Assembly (NCBI RefSeq): GCF_014904695.1
Contig: NZ_JACXXN010000032.1
Span: 1-64,000, forward strand
Length of the DNA: 64,000 nucleotides
Direction of reading: 5' to 3'
DNA from: Nostoc sp. MG11
GTDB taxonomy: Bacteria; Cyanobacteriota; Cyanobacteriia; Cyanobacteriales; Nostocaceae
Each line of letters opens with the position of its first letter. Position 1 is the first letter of the stretch. Made by a program: the position numbers and the translations under genes. Below the pieces are notes generated by a model. The model was not told the DNA's origin, did no database searches, and saw only the letters and a program-made list of their open reading frames with translations. Positions 1-9,075 of this stretch are shown here, piece by piece.

Positions 1-635
1 AAAGTTTGCCATAACTCAGAGGTGTGATTGTAGATTAATTTAGGATAGCGGCGGGTAACATCAATCATCTTGCCTTGGCGATACTGCCAAATTTGTAAGG
101 GATAACCAGAAGCAGCATAGGCTGTAAAAGCATAAGCAAAGCGATCGTTTCGACTTTCAAACTCTGGTAAACCATCCTGATCTAAATCCCTAAGTCTATA
201 GCCACCATTACCCCATTCGTGACGAATCTTCTGGTACTGCTTGGATTGGCTGTTGTAGCGGTAAATTAATGAATAAGTACAACAGTGTGCTCCACCTGTA
301 TAGAAATCGGCAACTACTTCTGGTTCTTTGTTACCGTCCAAGTCTAGCACTGGTAACTTGTTTTCTTGTTCTTCAAATGATCCCCCCACAGGTCTATCAT
401 ATTCATTTTCTTGGGGTAGCTTTTGCTCGAAAACAGTATTACCTGCTCGAATAATTTTTAACAGTACATTTTTATACTGATATTCCTGTGGCTGATCGTA
501 AGATATTTCTGCCCGCACATTGCCCGATTGTCCAGTTATTGTTTCTGCTATAGCAGGCTGGCTGAATCTAGCCGCAGCAATCAAAAGAGCTAAACCGATT
601 AGAGATTGACTAATAAAGAAACGAATAGCCTTCAT
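1..635 (-). CDS. Secreted hypothetical protein, 3' end outside window
   Basis: An open frame runs from an ATG at 635 off the left edge, giving at least 211 residues with no stop. The N-terminus (MKAIRFFISQSLIGLALLIA, then an Ala-rich stretch ending in QPAIA) is a signal peptide. The mature part contains two Asp-rich stretches, DLDGNKEPEVVADF and RDLDQDGLPEFESR, which resemble the calcium-binding loops of FG-GAP/VCBS-type repeats, and a GGAHCCTY motif. This suggests a periplasmic or exported beta-rich protein. No enzymatic function can be assigned. The C-terminus is missing. Confidence 0.8.
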   Translation of the reverse strand, partial: MKAIRFFISQSLIGLALLIAAARFSQPAIAETITGQSGNVRAEISYDQPQEYQYKNVLLKIIRAGNTVFEQKLPQENEYDRPVGGSFEEQENKLPVLDLDGNKEPEVVADFYTGGAHCCTYSLIYRYNSQSKQYQKIRHEWGNGGYRLRDLDQDGLPEFESRNDRFAYAFTAYAASGYPLQIWQYRQGKMIDVTRRYPKLIYNHTSELWQT

Positions 636-686
636 TGTTGGTGTTGTATATAGTACAGTTAACTTTATACAACACCGTCAGCATGT

Positions 687-1859
687 TTAATATCGGAAAA
701 TCGCTGCAACTGCTGTGCTATATGGTATTTGTTCTGGTGGAACAGCGTAGACCGCACCACCATTTAGTAAGGTGTGAGCAGCAACAAAATCTAACAAATC
801 CTCATCACCGGTTTCTTTATCCTCATGTAAATAAACCGTTTCCGAACTTGGATCGAACAAACCCCATTGCTGTTGAGCAACTGCAACCAACAATGAATCT
901 ACTCGTTGGTAGTAAGCCGCTGGGATAATTTCTTTGAGGTTGTTGGTGGCTTTGCCAGTATCACCGCCAAACAGTTCATGAAAACGCTCTAAAACATCTT
1001 GTTGTGACTTTTGGAAATCAGCCTCGACAATGGGCCAAGCTTCTTGATGTAACTCTTGAGCACTGAGAATTTCTGGATTACCAGTGACACCTTCTTCCAT
1101 TAAATGCTGGTAAGTATTTGCCTGTCTATATAGAGGTAAGAGATACTCAACCCCAGCCAGTACCAAAGGCGCTTTTTGCTCTCGCAGTTTTTGGTGCAAT
1201 GCGCCATCAATGATGTGAAAAAATTCTAGGATGCTTTCTTGGTGCTTATCCTTGTCAGAACTTCCCTGGCCATGAAACTCACCCGGTTGTGAAGAAGAAT
1301 TGGAGGTTCCTCCTCTGGACATTCTGCTACGGAACTGACCCTCTTTGGCAGTCTCGTCTATTTGGAGAGCTTCATCTAGACTTTTAGGTAGATTTTTTAT
1401 CTCCACCTCGTTGATGCTATGGCGTGTTGCCTCAAAAAACCTAACATCTTGTTGACTCAAAGCCAGCAGGTAAAAACGACCATCGCCGTTTAAAATCGGT
1501 AGTAAAGGTTTGATGTGAAATCTGTCTGTCACCACTACCAACTCTTGAAAATTGAGTGGCATAGTATAGTAGCGAAAAATATCTTGAGAAATAAAAATCG
1601 CTAGTCCTTGCTCTCCCCTTTGCTCCCAAAAATCTTGGGTATCAAGTTCAGTGGCTTTTTGCAACAGTGCGATCGCTTCTTTCTGTTCTAAACCTGCATC
1701 AATTAAGCGATCCTCTGCCTCTTTAACCAAATTCTTAAGCCGAATTGGGTCTTGTCGCACTTCCTGCCCGGCTGGGTGCGTTGGCATATAAATTGAAACA
1801 CAATTTCCTTTTGGCTGTTCTAGTAGTGTCTTTATCTCCTCTCTAGAAATTAATTGCAT
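687..1859 (-). CDS. baeRF3-type release-factor-like protein
   Basis: This 390-residue protein has the look of the bacterial archaeo-eukaryotic release factor family 3 (baeRF3). Family members resemble eRF1 domains 2 and 3, and are proposed to act at stalled ribosomes or in ribosome hibernation. The N-terminus (CVSIYMPTHPAGQEVRQDPI, residues about 20-39) is the recognisable family signature. A low-complexity Ser/Gly/Gln stretch lies near residues 180-205. The C-terminal part (about 280-390) carries the LFDPSSETVYL and DLLDFVAAHTLLNGG segments of the L7Ae-like domain. The start has a good AGGAG ribosome site 7 nt upstream. It stands alone, with no partner gene close by. Biochemical activity in this family is inferred, not proven. 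Confidence 0.75.
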   Translation of the reverse strand: MQLISREEIKTLLEQPKGNCVSIYMPTHPAGQEVRQDPIRLKNLVKEAEDRLIDAGLEQKEAIALLQKATELDTQDFWEQRGEQGLAIFISQDIFRYYTMPLNFQELVVVTDRFHIKPLLPILNGDGRFYLLALSQQDVRFFEATRHSINEVEIKNLPKSLDEALQIDETAKEGQFRSRMSRGGTSNSSSQPGEFHGQGSSDKDKHQESILEFFHIIDGALHQKLREQKAPLVLAGVEYLLPLYRQANTYQHLMEEGVTGNPEILSAQELHQEAWPIVEADFQKSQQDVLERFHELFGGDTGKATNNLKEIIPAAYYQRVDSLLVAVAQQQWGLFDPSSETVYLHEDKETGDEDLLDFVAAHTLLNGGAVYAVPPEQIPYSTAVAAIFRY

Positions 1860-2200
1860 ATCATATTTCTCCTATCAAAGTGACTAGCTAAATCAAACAA
1901 GACCCACAATATCAAAGGCCTGATAGGACAACGTTATTCTCAAATGGTAGCGATTTCCGTCCAAGTGTTTGATTTATGTTTATTTCACCTCAAAAAGAGT
2001 TTAGTTTCATCTTTCTTTTGATAAGAAATTACCTACTGTATGTACTATTCTTTAGGTGGATAAATGGAAGATCGGAGCCAAGGGTCAAGAGTCAAACCAA
2101 CTCGCAATGAGCTACGCCCCGCTACGTTCTAAGCGAATCTATGCCGCAGGCTTTACGCAATTTGCAATGAGCTACACCTCTCAGTCCCCATTCCCCTTAA
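1860..2200. other. Intergenic region with short direct repeats
   Basis: This 341-bp gap holds no convincing gene. The part at about 2099-2180 contains a diverged direct repeat: CGCAATGAGCTACGCC and, about 60 bp later, TTGCAATGAGCTACAC. They flank a stretch (CTACGTTCTAAGCGAATC) of the interspersed-repeat type common in Nostoc genomes. Confidence 0.4.
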
Positions 2201-2863
2201 TTATCCAGCATTCGGAGTATTAGAATTTGCTTGTTGTGTCTTGATAGCATAACTACTTTGTGGTTGTCTAACAAAACCCAAAGTTACTCTTTTCATAATC
2301 CAGTAAAGCCCAACAAGTATCACAAAAGTAATAGCGATAATTACTAATGGCTGTTTACCAAGAATTTCCTCCACACCTCTAGTCAACACAGCATCGGGTT
2401 GAGTAATAAAATCCCAACTGTTGAAACGCAAAAACCGCCCCCAATAAACACCCACAGCACATAGAAAATGGGTAATTAATTCAACCCATAAAATCCATTG
2501 GCTCTTGCCAATACGGTGTAAATAGTAACCCCAATTAACTAAGGATATAACGTAAGCTTCAAATCCAGACAGAATTACTACCAAATAAACAGGGATAAGT
2601 ACTAGGGTAATCATCCACACCGATTGAATTGTGCGGATATCATCTATCAAGTGAATTACATCAGTCAATAAATATGGCGCATTCGGTAAGAAAGCATAGA
2701 ATACTAAGAATCCTAGCCACCACAGCCAAGAACGATTGCGCCTGATGCGAAATAGCCACACACTTAAAGCTAAAGGTATAAAAGCCAAAAATAAATTCCA
2801 AGTCATCCAACTCATATTAATTCGTAAGACTTGCAAAACTCTAGTTAGCAATTCTTCTTTCAT
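2201..2863 (-). CDS. DUF1361 membrane protein
   Basis: A 220-residue polytopic membrane protein of the DUF1361 family. It has about six hydrophobic segments, starting at residues 18-36, 47-66 and 82-105. The family hallmark FLPNAPYLLTDVIHL lies in the loop after the second segment (about 58-72). The C-terminal tail is polar and rich in Gln, Asn and Ser, and probably cytoplasmic. The role of the family is unknown. The ATG start fits the first membrane helix well. The gene is monocistronic, with more than 300 bp free on both sides. Confidence 0.8.
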   Translation of the reverse strand: MKEELLTRVLQVLRINMSWMTWNLFLAFIPLALSVWLFRIRRNRSWLWWLGFLVFYAFLPNAPYLLTDVIHLIDDIRTIQSVWMITLVLIPVYLVVILSGFEAYVISLVNWGYYLHRIGKSQWILWVELITHFLCAVGVYWGRFLRFNSWDFITQPDAVLTRGVEEILGKQPLVIIAITFVILVGLYWIMKRVTLGFVRQPQSSYAIKTQQANSNTPNAG

Positions 2864-3323
2864 AGTTACTTACTCTGAATATGTGTGATTTATCTAATTT
2901 TGCTCTGTAATATTTGTGTGATCAGTGATTAACTAATAAAGTTTTTGTGGCTTCTAGAAAATTTATTTGCTCAAACTCTAAACTAGATTTTGTGCCAGTT
3001 AAATAGCAAATGCACACTGATATATGTCGGAAACATAGAGTTTTTGGGTGTTTTATGCTGGGGGCTGACATTTATCAATCAATCGGCTTAAGCCACTAGT
3101 ATAGCCAGAAAATCATTAGGGTAAAATCTACCACAAAAAGGAAGTCTGAGCCGCAAAACCGCTGCTGATAACTTCGGGTGGAATTCCCTAACTGGATGTT
3201 GCCCTTATCCTAGCTATGATATTAGTTTCATTGTGTCCTGCTTAAGTTCCAGAACCATACAAAGCTTTTGCCTTCAGTTTGGAATAATTGTGCAACCCCT
3301 TACCAACTAATAATGCTACATGA
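2864..3323. other. Long intergenic region, no gene seen
   Basis: This 460-bp AT-rich stretch lies between the DUF1361 gene and the end of the Pro/Thr-rich protein gene. I looked for a cobalamin or other riboswitch because of the phrase GTCTGAGCCGCAAAACCGCT around 3150, but the conserved B12-box context is absent. No open frame with a ribosome site was found. Confidence 0.35.
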
Positions 3324-4418
3324 CTAACGCAACAGCACTCGGCTGCGAGGGCCGATCGCTTGCTTGGGTAAAGAGGGTTTTATACAGCTATTTCCAGAAT
3401 CTTGTGAACAAACATCTGAAGCAAGCGTTGATGGGTTGACAACCACCTGATTAACTCCAGCAGAATTACCGCTACTAAACTCGATATTGGGTGTAGCAGC
3501 AGGCGATGGAGAATTAGACTCAGATGTATACGCTGTAAGGGTTGGTGAAACTAATGTCTGCGGCACAGTTTCGGCGATCGCACTATCATTACTAACTACA
3601 GGTAAAGGTGTGGGTGTATTAACACTGCTAATTACTGGTGCAGGCGTGGGTATGCTACCACCGCCAATTACTGGTGTGGGAGTAGGTGTACTACCACCAC
3701 TAATTACTGGTGTGGGAGTTATGAGAGTTGCAGTTGTAGGTACTTTGATTGTCAATCTCGCTAAGGGGGAGTTAGTCATGTTCAAGGAAGTGACCTTTGG
3801 TGAACCTGGGATATCAGACTTGAAATCAAAGACTGTAGGACTTGCGCCACCATTGCGATCGCTATATCGTACTCCGTATCCACTCACTTCAAAAGTACCT
3901 TGATACTGGTTTCCAGTTTTTGGATCAGTGACAGTCCCAGTGTATAAAGCTTTTGTGAGATTAAATTCATCTTGAACTACTCCTTGAAATGTAGTTCCTG
4001 CTAATCTTCCCTGATATTTATAAGGCGTCAATTCACCACCTAAGAGAACTGGTGAAGTGACAACACCATTGAAAGAGACAACAGGAATGCCTTTAAAGTC
4101 AACGTAGTAATGTAGACTCCCATCTGAGCGTGTTCTTACCGCTACATAATCTGATTTGTACACAGGAACGTAATTGGGATTACTCCTAGAACCTATGTTC
4201 CGTGAGTATGTTCCTGTGTTATCAGTATCTACACGTGTAATGCTGCCATTGAAATTGGGATTAATGCTAGGAAGTTGAATAGTTCCTGACAATGTACCAG
4301 TACTTTGAATTGTGATTTGAGCAGAAGCGCTTGCTCCACTTAAACCGATGATGACTGCCACTAAACTGCTGCTGTTAACAACTGCACAACTTAGCTTAAT
4401 TGATGAATTTAATTTCAT
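3324..4418 (-). CDS. Secreted Pro/Thr-rich hypothetical protein
   Basis: I place the start at the internal ATG at 4418 (364 residues). An AGGAG site lies 9 nt upstream of it, and a clean signal peptide (MKLNSSIKLSCAVV up to ASASAQ) follows. A longer frame up to 4514 lacks both. Residues about 28-220 form a Ser/Thr/Gly-rich, beta-rich domain with repeated TGT/YQGT motifs. The segment encoded at about 3600-3720 is an imperfect tandem repeat of TPTPVIGGGS-like units, probably a flexible spacer. A tail with two Cys (DVCSQDSGNSCIKPS) follows. The function is unknown. It is separated by about 150 bp from a porin gene on the same strand. Confidence 0.7.
   Translation of the reverse strand: MKLNSSIKLSCAVVNSSSLVAVIIGLSGASASAQITIQSTGTLSGTIQLPSINPNFNGSITRVDTDNTGTYSRNIGSRSNPNYVPVYKSDYVAVRTRSDGSLHYYVDFKGIPVVSFNGVVTSPVLLGGELTPYKYQGRLAGTTFQGVVQDEFNLTKALYTGTVTDPKTGNQYQGTFEVSGYGVRYSDRNGGASPTVFDFKSDIPGSPKVTSLNMTNSPLARLTIKVPTTATLITPTPVISGGSTPTPTPVIGGGSIPTPAPVISSVNTPTPLPVVSNDSAIAETVPQTLVSPTLTAYTSESNSPSPAATPNIEFSSGNSAGVNQVVVNPSTLASDVCSQDSGNSCIKPSLPKQAIGPRSRVLLR
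3600..3722 (-). repeat. In-gene tandem repeat coding TPTPVIGGGS-like units
   Basis: Four to five imperfect copies of a unit of about 36-39 bp, reading ATTACTGGTGTGGGAGT on the plus strand, lie in frame in the Pro/Thr-rich gene. They encode a Pro/Thr spacer with Gly/Ser turns. Confidence 0.6.
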
Positions 4419-4568
4419 GGAAAATTTGCTCCTTTTATCACCTATAAAAAAAACACGCATGAGTTGATAGACAATTTTTCCTTGCTCAGACTGCGTGACG
4501 CTAGTATTCAACACTGATTACAGAGATGCAAAATCAGCGTATTTTATTACATTTACATCAGTATAAAA

Positions 4569-6440
4569 TTAAAACCGGAAGGTTGCTCTCAGCGCTCCGA
4601 CTATTAAAGGCTCATTAGCAGCGTTGTGATCAGGATTGAATATAACGAATACGCCTGGAGTCAAGGCAATGTTGTCATTCAACTGAGCGCGGTAAAACAG
4701 CTCTACGTGAATTGATGTGTCACTGCGTCCACCTGCTGTCCCGCCATCAGAAAAGTTGGGAAAATTAAATCCTTCAGGTAAAGTACTGGAAGTAATTTTG
4801 GGAGGTTGTCCTACGAGAACACCCCCTAAATTGCCAGGACGTAGCAAATTGGGAAAAGCAGCGAATACCAGCCAATTTGTGGTTTCCACACTTCCAGAAA
4901 GGTTGACTGCTTGGGAAGAAGAAAAACCACCCCAACCACCCAACTGCAAATTAGGGTTGATCCGCCAAGCAACGCTAGCGCCAATAGCTTGAGTATCGAA
5001 AGCTGTAGCATCTGCAAAAGGCGAAAGCAACTGATTATCGCCGATACCAGTTCCTAGTAAGCCATCAGGGGAGTGGGAGTAAAGATAATGCACTCCGACA
5101 TCAATATCATTGGTGGCAGCTAAACTTAGCTGAGCGCCAGCAGTCCATCTACCACCAAATAGACCGGCTTGGTTGATATTGCCTGGAAAATTGGGAATTT
5201 CTGCACTATAAACGCCCTGTAGACTGATGCGATCGCTAATTTGCCAGTCAAAACCTATACCACCTGTACCGTTGCCAATGCCTAAAATCGGGTTACGCTG
5301 ACCAAATAGAGAAATTGCGCCGTCGCCAGAACCTTCTAAAGGACTAATACCGCGAAAAGTGTTAACTGGGTTGACTCCCGCTGTACCTACAACAACTCCC
5401 AAGTTATTTGAGAGGGGAAATCTATAAGACAAGTCACTAATAACTAAATTGTTATCTGTATTTGACTCAAAACCCAACCGCCCCATATTAGTAGATACTA
5501 ACGATGCAGTAGAACCCAAATTACCCGCAGATAAGCCTGTTAGCAATAAATCTCGCCCTGTAAACGAAGTTGCTAACGTTAGTTGCACGCTATTGTTGAA
5601 AGTCAGATTCGTTTCTGCTTTGCGTTCAGGTACTCCATCTCTAGGAAATAAATCTACATCAGTGCTATTAGTTCCCTGCACGCTAAAAATGGCTTGACCA
5701 AATAGTCGAGTAGTTGTAGAAAACTGACTAGTTTGCAATTCACTTGTCCGTTCTTGAACAGTCTCTAAACGCTCTTGTAATTGCTTTAACTCTTCCTGAA
5801 ATTCGGCTTGCAACCTTTGCAGTTGAACTAAATCTTCATTATTAACAGTATTAATTTTATTGTTAGCAATAACTTCGTTAATCCTCTCCACGCAAGCATT
5901 TAAACCAGCAGCAAATTCATAACGGCTGATGGTACGGTTGCCTAGATAAGTGCCATCAGGATATCCAGCAATGCAGCCATAGCGCTCTACTAGAGACTGC
6001 AAAGCAGCAAAAGCCCAGTCAGAGGGTTGCACATCTTCAAGTTGCGACACCGATATAATTTCAGACATCTGGTTGTCTGAGTTTGAACTTATAGGTTGTG
6101 GAGAAGAGAATTCTTTTATGTTTTCTTGATTCTGTGCAACTTCTATTACAGGTTGAGAATTTTCGGATTCAGGTAAGTTATGAGAACTTTGGAATGGAAT
6201 TTTTTTTCTACTTTTTTCTAGTATATTTTTGTACTTAGTTTTTATAGCTGATGGGGAAGTTGGGATTCCATCTATTTGTATTAATTCGGGTGGTGTAATT
6301 TCAGCAGGCAGAACGACTTGAGGCAAATGTTCTTGCGCTGACTGCTGCACCAGCTTATCTGACTGAATTGCAGGCTGTTCTGGTAAATTGAGCGCAGATA
6401 TTGACGCTGTTGTTAGCACACCCGCTATCAGTAAACTCAT
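4569..6440 (-). CDS. SLH-domain OprB-type (iron uptake) porin
   Basis: A 623-residue cyanobacterial outer-membrane porin. The order is signal peptide (about 1-20), Pro/Gln-rich linker, SLH domain (residues about 133-190, LEDVQPSDWAFAALQSL and GYPDGTYLGNRTISRYEFA), coiled coil (about 200-243), then an OprB-type beta-barrel ending in the aromatic C-terminus RATFRF expected for outer-membrane insertion. The SLH domain anchors the protein to peptidoglycan-linked polymer. Homologues are annotated as iron uptake porins or SomA/SomB-like general porins, and substrate specificity cannot be read from sequence. It is transcribed alone from a region of about 370 bp. Confidence 0.88.
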   Translation of the reverse strand: MSLLIAGVLTTASISALNLPEQPAIQSDKLVQQSAQEHLPQVVLPAEITPPELIQIDGIPTSPSAIKTKYKNILEKSRKKIPFQSSHNLPESENSQPVIEVAQNQENIKEFSSPQPISSNSDNQMSEIISVSQLEDVQPSDWAFAALQSLVERYGCIAGYPDGTYLGNRTISRYEFAAGLNACVERINEVIANNKINTVNNEDLVQLQRLQAEFQEELKQLQERLETVQERTSELQTSQFSTTTRLFGQAIFSVQGTNSTDVDLFPRDGVPERKAETNLTFNNSVQLTLATSFTGRDLLLTGLSAGNLGSTASLVSTNMGRLGFESNTDNNLVISDLSYRFPLSNNLGVVVGTAGVNPVNTFRGISPLEGSGDGAISLFGQRNPILGIGNGTGGIGFDWQISDRISLQGVYSAEIPNFPGNINQAGLFGGRWTAGAQLSLAATNDIDVGVHYLYSHSPDGLLGTGIGDNQLLSPFADATAFDTQAIGASVAWRINPNLQLGGWGGFSSSQAVNLSGSVETTNWLVFAAFPNLLRPGNLGGVLVGQPPKITSSTLPEGFNFPNFSDGGTAGGRSDTSIHVELFYRAQLNDNIALTPGVFVIFNPDHNAANEPLIVGALRATFRF

Positions 6441-6811
6441 ATCACTCCTGGTATTTCATTTGACTTGCACCAATATTTCTTTTGACAAACAAATTTGGTG
6501 CGCGTCAGGAATATTTCTAGAAAAGTAGTGATAAAAGTTACTAATATCTCTGGATAGGTGATGAAGTTCCGCTATCTGAGATCTTGCGCTAGAGCATCGA
6601 TTCAGTAATTGCGAAAACCCGATTTCTTTTCAGTAAAACGACCAATTATCATTGACTGTAGAGACGTTGCAATGCAACGTCTCTACGAAATAATCAGTTT
6701 TTCTCGCCCCTATCTTAAAATACTGAATCGGTGTTCTAGTAGTCTGCCAAGAAAACTTGGCTGGGTAAAAGGGAAAGGTTTATTTCCTTATGAACCGATT
6801 TTCTAGATGGA
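6441..6811. other. Intergenic region with interspersed palindrome
   Basis: This stretch of about 370 bp contains the 29-bp palindrome listed separately. Apart from that, I see only AT-rich sequence. A plus-strand open frame across it (6609-6806) has no ribosome site and covers the palindrome, so I do not call it. Confidence 0.4.
6658..6686. repeat. 29-bp interspersed palindrome
   Basis: A perfect inverted repeat: two 14-bp arms (GTAGAGACGTTGCA and its complement) around a single A. This sequence is a familiar high-copy cyanobacterial interspersed palindrome. It lies between the porin and lipoprotein genes. Confidence 0.8.
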
Positions 6812-7297
6812 TTATTCTGGCTGGCTACAATATTTATTCAGATCTCTCACTAACGCATCCGATCGCTTACCAACAGTTGTAGCTGCTGTTGTCAGTGCTG
6901 AGTCAATTTCGGCTCTAGACTTTTGGATTTTTTCTCTACCAGATATTGAGGCTTCGGCTGTTTTAGCTGCGTTCAGAGCTTTAGCCGCCTTGGCGATCGC
7001 TTGATAGAGAGTTCCAAAAACTTTCACAAAACCGCTTTGAAATTCTTTCAGCTTAGGATCTTTTAAGTTCAGTTCCTTAATCGATTTAGTAATATACTCT
7101 AAATCCTTGGACAGTTGCACACTGGTTACAACCTGCTTTCCCTTATTTCCATCAATCAGAGAAGTTCCTGCATTCACAAGCTTAATTAGCCGCTGACACT
7201 GAGAGGTTTTATTATCACTGCAACTAGTAACCAACAATGCGATGCTCAGACTAACAGGAGCAATAACAGCACGTTTAAGCGACACAGATGTTAACAC
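6812..7297 (-). CDS. Small lipoprotein, helical
   Basis: A 161-residue protein with a lipoprotein signal peptide. The hydrophobic segment ends in the lipobox LVTSC, with the lipidated Cys near residue 26. The mature protein is Lys/Ala-rich and predicted helical, with two long amphipathic stretches (about 50-100 and 105-150) and a terminal Cys. The first codon is GTG at 7297, and an in-frame GTG at 7285 would still leave a full signal peptide. I do not recognise a characterised family. Likely an inner- or outer-membrane-anchored periplasmic protein of unknown role. Confidence 0.65.
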   Translation of the reverse strand: MLTSVSLKRAVIAPVSLSIALLVTSCSDNKTSQCQRLIKLVNAGTSLIDGNKGKQVVTSVQLSKDLEYITKSIKELNLKDPKLKEFQSGFVKVFGTLYQAIAKAAKALNAAKTAEASISGREKIQKSRAEIDSALTTAATTVGKRSDALVRDLNKYCSQPE

Positions 7298-7359
7298 TTT
7301 AATAGCACTTATACTTAATTAGTAGTATTCAATATTACGAGCAAAAGTAGTATTTGAGG

Positions 7360-7628
7360 TAGGGAGCGGAGGGGCAGTGCTTCGACTGCGCGGCAGTTGA
7401 GCGTAGTCGAAACTCAGCAACCGGGGCGGAGGGGCATGATCTGCGATAAAAAAGACTCATTCACGAGTATCAAAGACTTATTCACGAGTATCAAAGACTC
7501 ATTCACGAATATCAAAAACTCATTCACGAGTATCAAAGACTCATTCACGAGTATCAAAGACTCATTCACGAGTATCAAAGACTCGTTGTTGCATTCTAAA
7601 ATATATCTCCTTCTTCACTCTGGCAAAA
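7360..7628 (+). repeat. Composite G-rich/21-bp-repeat element, copy 1
   Basis: A G-rich block (GGGAGCGGAGGGGCAG, 7363-7378) is interrupted by another short interspersed repeat (CTTCGACTGCGCGGCAGTTG and following) and resumes at about 7423. Six perfect-length 21-bp units (7460-7585, consensus TTCACGAGTATCAAAGACTCA) follow, then the tail TTGTTGCATTCTAAAATATA. Each unit contains CGAGT...ACTCG-like arms and could form a small hairpin. Copies 2 and 3 lie at 22594-22870 and 47229-47394. The 21-bp period keeps a frame open (FTSIKDS heptads), but I see no ribosome site and treat it as a repeat, not a gene. Confidence 0.75.
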
Positions 7629-8393
7629 TCACCAATCTACTGGCAAACCCAACTGATCTAAAGTATCCCCGTCTTGCAAAAGTGACTGAATGTTGCCGTC
7701 TATTTGAATGTGACCAGCAGATAGTACTAAAGCACGCTGAGTCACTCTGCCCAACCAATTTAAGTCATGGGAGGCAATTAACATTACCTGCACAGGCAAC
7801 TTTAACAATACTTGCGCCAGGTGACGCCGCCATGATGGATCAAGACCGTTGGTCGGCTCATCCAAAATTAGAATTGTTGGTTCTAGGGATAAAATTGCAG
7901 CTAAAGCAGCAAGGCGTCTTTGTCCACCAGAAAGTTCGTGAGCGGAACGGTTGGCGTAGGCTTCTAAACCAAAATCAGCTAATAACTGCCGGGCCCGATC
8001 AGTTGCCACGGCTGGTGGTACGCCATAGTTGCGTGGCCCAAAGGTTACATCTTCTAAGATGGTTGGCATAAATAGTTGGTCGTTGGCATCTTGGAAACTA
8101 AAGCCAATTTGACGACGCACTTGAGGCAGAGTTGTAGGTTCTACTGGGATGCCATTAATCCAAATTTTGCCAGTTCGTGGTTGTTTTAAGCCAATCAGGT
8201 TTTCCAGCAAGGTGCTTTTTCCAGAACCAGTAGCTCCCATTAATGCGACGCGATCGCCTCTATTCAAGGTAAAAGAAATTTCTTGTAATACTGGTTCTTG
8301 CTGGGAATAGGCATATCCCAAGTTTTGAACTTCGACCACAGCATGGTGGGAGTTACCGATTGGAGTTTGGGGATTAGATGTCAAAGATTTCAA
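7629..8393 (-). CDS. ECF nickel/cobalt transporter ATPase (CbiO-like)
   Basis: A 254-residue ABC ATPase and third gene of the nikM-type set. Walker A (GATGSGKST) lies near residue 53, the Q-loop follows (FSFQDANDQLFMPT), and the ABC signature is HELSGGQRRLAALAAILS. Walker B and D-loop are LILDEPTNGLD, and the switch His is in IASHDL. The FQDANDQLF motif after the Q-loop is characteristic of ECF-type ATPases that bind an EcfT/CbiQ coupling helix. The gene starts 28 bp after the CbiQ gene, and the composite repeat begins right after its stop. It should energise metal uptake together with the two upstream membrane genes. Confidence 0.9.
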   Translation of the reverse strand: MKSLTSNPQTPIGNSHHAVVEVQNLGYAYSQQEPVLQEISFTLNRGDRVALMGATGSGKSTLLENLIGLKQPRTGKIWINGIPVEPTTLPQVRRQIGFSFQDANDQLFMPTILEDVTFGPRNYGVPPAVATDRARQLLADFGLEAYANRSAHELSGGQRRLAALAAILSLEPTILILDEPTNGLDPSWRRHLAQVLLKLPVQVMLIASHDLNWLGRVTQRALVLSAGHIQIDGNIQSLLQDGDTLDQLGLPVDW

Positions 8394-8421
8394 GATTCAC
8401 AACTCAAAATTCACAACTGGG

Positions 8422-9075
8422 CTAAATTCTGTAAGAAGTTAAGGTCAAACAAGCAGCGATCGTCCAGGCTACTAGCAATATAAGACGCTCTTTTGGTCTG
8501 AAGCTGGAATCTATGGGCAGTTGTCCATTGTAACCACGAGTTACCATCGCCGCGTAGACTCGCTCTGCTCTATCTAATGTACGGAGATACAAGGCTCCAA
8601 TCATGGCAGCACTGGCGTAACGCAGCCATCCCGCAGTTCCATTCAAACCCCGTAATTGAGCGCTGCGCTGCATTCGCGTCACTTCTGAGAGCAAAATTTC
8701 CATATATTGCCCAGTTAATAGCAAGTTTTCCTTTAAAGGTGCTGGTACTGGTAAGCTTTTGAGAGCGATGCCGAAACTATGCGGCGGTAAGGTCAACAAA
8801 AAACTATTCATGGTGATTAGACAAATGAGGGAACGTACCAGCAAAAAACTGGCTCGTTCCCATCCCAAGGGCAACGCCAGTAATGACAGGAAAATCAATT
8901 CTGTACCGAGTAATCCGCCCATGCGGCGAATTGGTACGCGTAATAATACAACCCATAAAAGAGCGATCGCCCCATATACGCACAAGCTAGACCAAGCATG
9001 ATACTTTAACAAAGCTGCCCCCACCACAATCACCAGAGATAGTTGCAACCTTAACGGCAAAGAAAGTTTAAGCAT
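8422..9075 (-). CDS. ECF transporter T component (CbiQ-like)
   Basis: This 217-residue membrane protein is the transmembrane coupling subunit of the first ECF metal transporter. It has about five hydrophobic segments. The two cytoplasmic coupling motifs are visible: RSAQLRG (about 135-141) and VYAAMVTRGYNG (about 172-183). Both follow the Ala-Arg-Gly pattern that docks in the ATPase. It overlaps the upstream CbiM-type gene by 8 bp, which indicates translational coupling. The CbiQ family (TIGR02454-like) serves cobalt and nickel systems alike. Confidence 0.88.
   Translation of the reverse strand: MLKLSLPLRLQLSLVIVVGAALLKYHAWSSLCVYGAIALLWVVLLRVPIRRMGGLLGTELIFLSLLALPLGWERASFLLVRSLICLITMNSFLLTLPPHSFGIALKSLPVPAPLKENLLLTGQYMEILLSEVTRMQRSAQLRGLNGTAGWLRYASAAMIGALYLRTLDRAERVYAAMVTRGYNGQLPIDSSFRPKERLILLVAWTIAACLTLTSYRI

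Noticed and set aside
3120-3250. Possible cobalamin riboswitch
   Set aside because: A few phrases look similar, but the conserved B12 box is missing and the adjacent gene is not B12- or cobalt-related.
3487-3903. Plus-strand Gly/Val-rich frame of 138 codons
   Set aside because: It is the antisense of the Pro/Thr repeat region of the secreted protein gene, and its composition reflects that repeat.
6609-6806. Plus-strand frame between porin and lipoprotein genes
   Set aside because: It reads through the 29-bp palindrome, has no ribosome site and no homology.
7460-7585. Possible CRISPR array
   Set aside because: The 21-bp units are directly adjacent with no unique spacers, and no cas gene is present.
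7397-8071. Plus-strand frame with FTSIKDS heptads
   Set aside because: The 21-bp repeats keep any in-phase frame open; there is no ribosome site, and its second half is the antisense of the CbiO-like gene.
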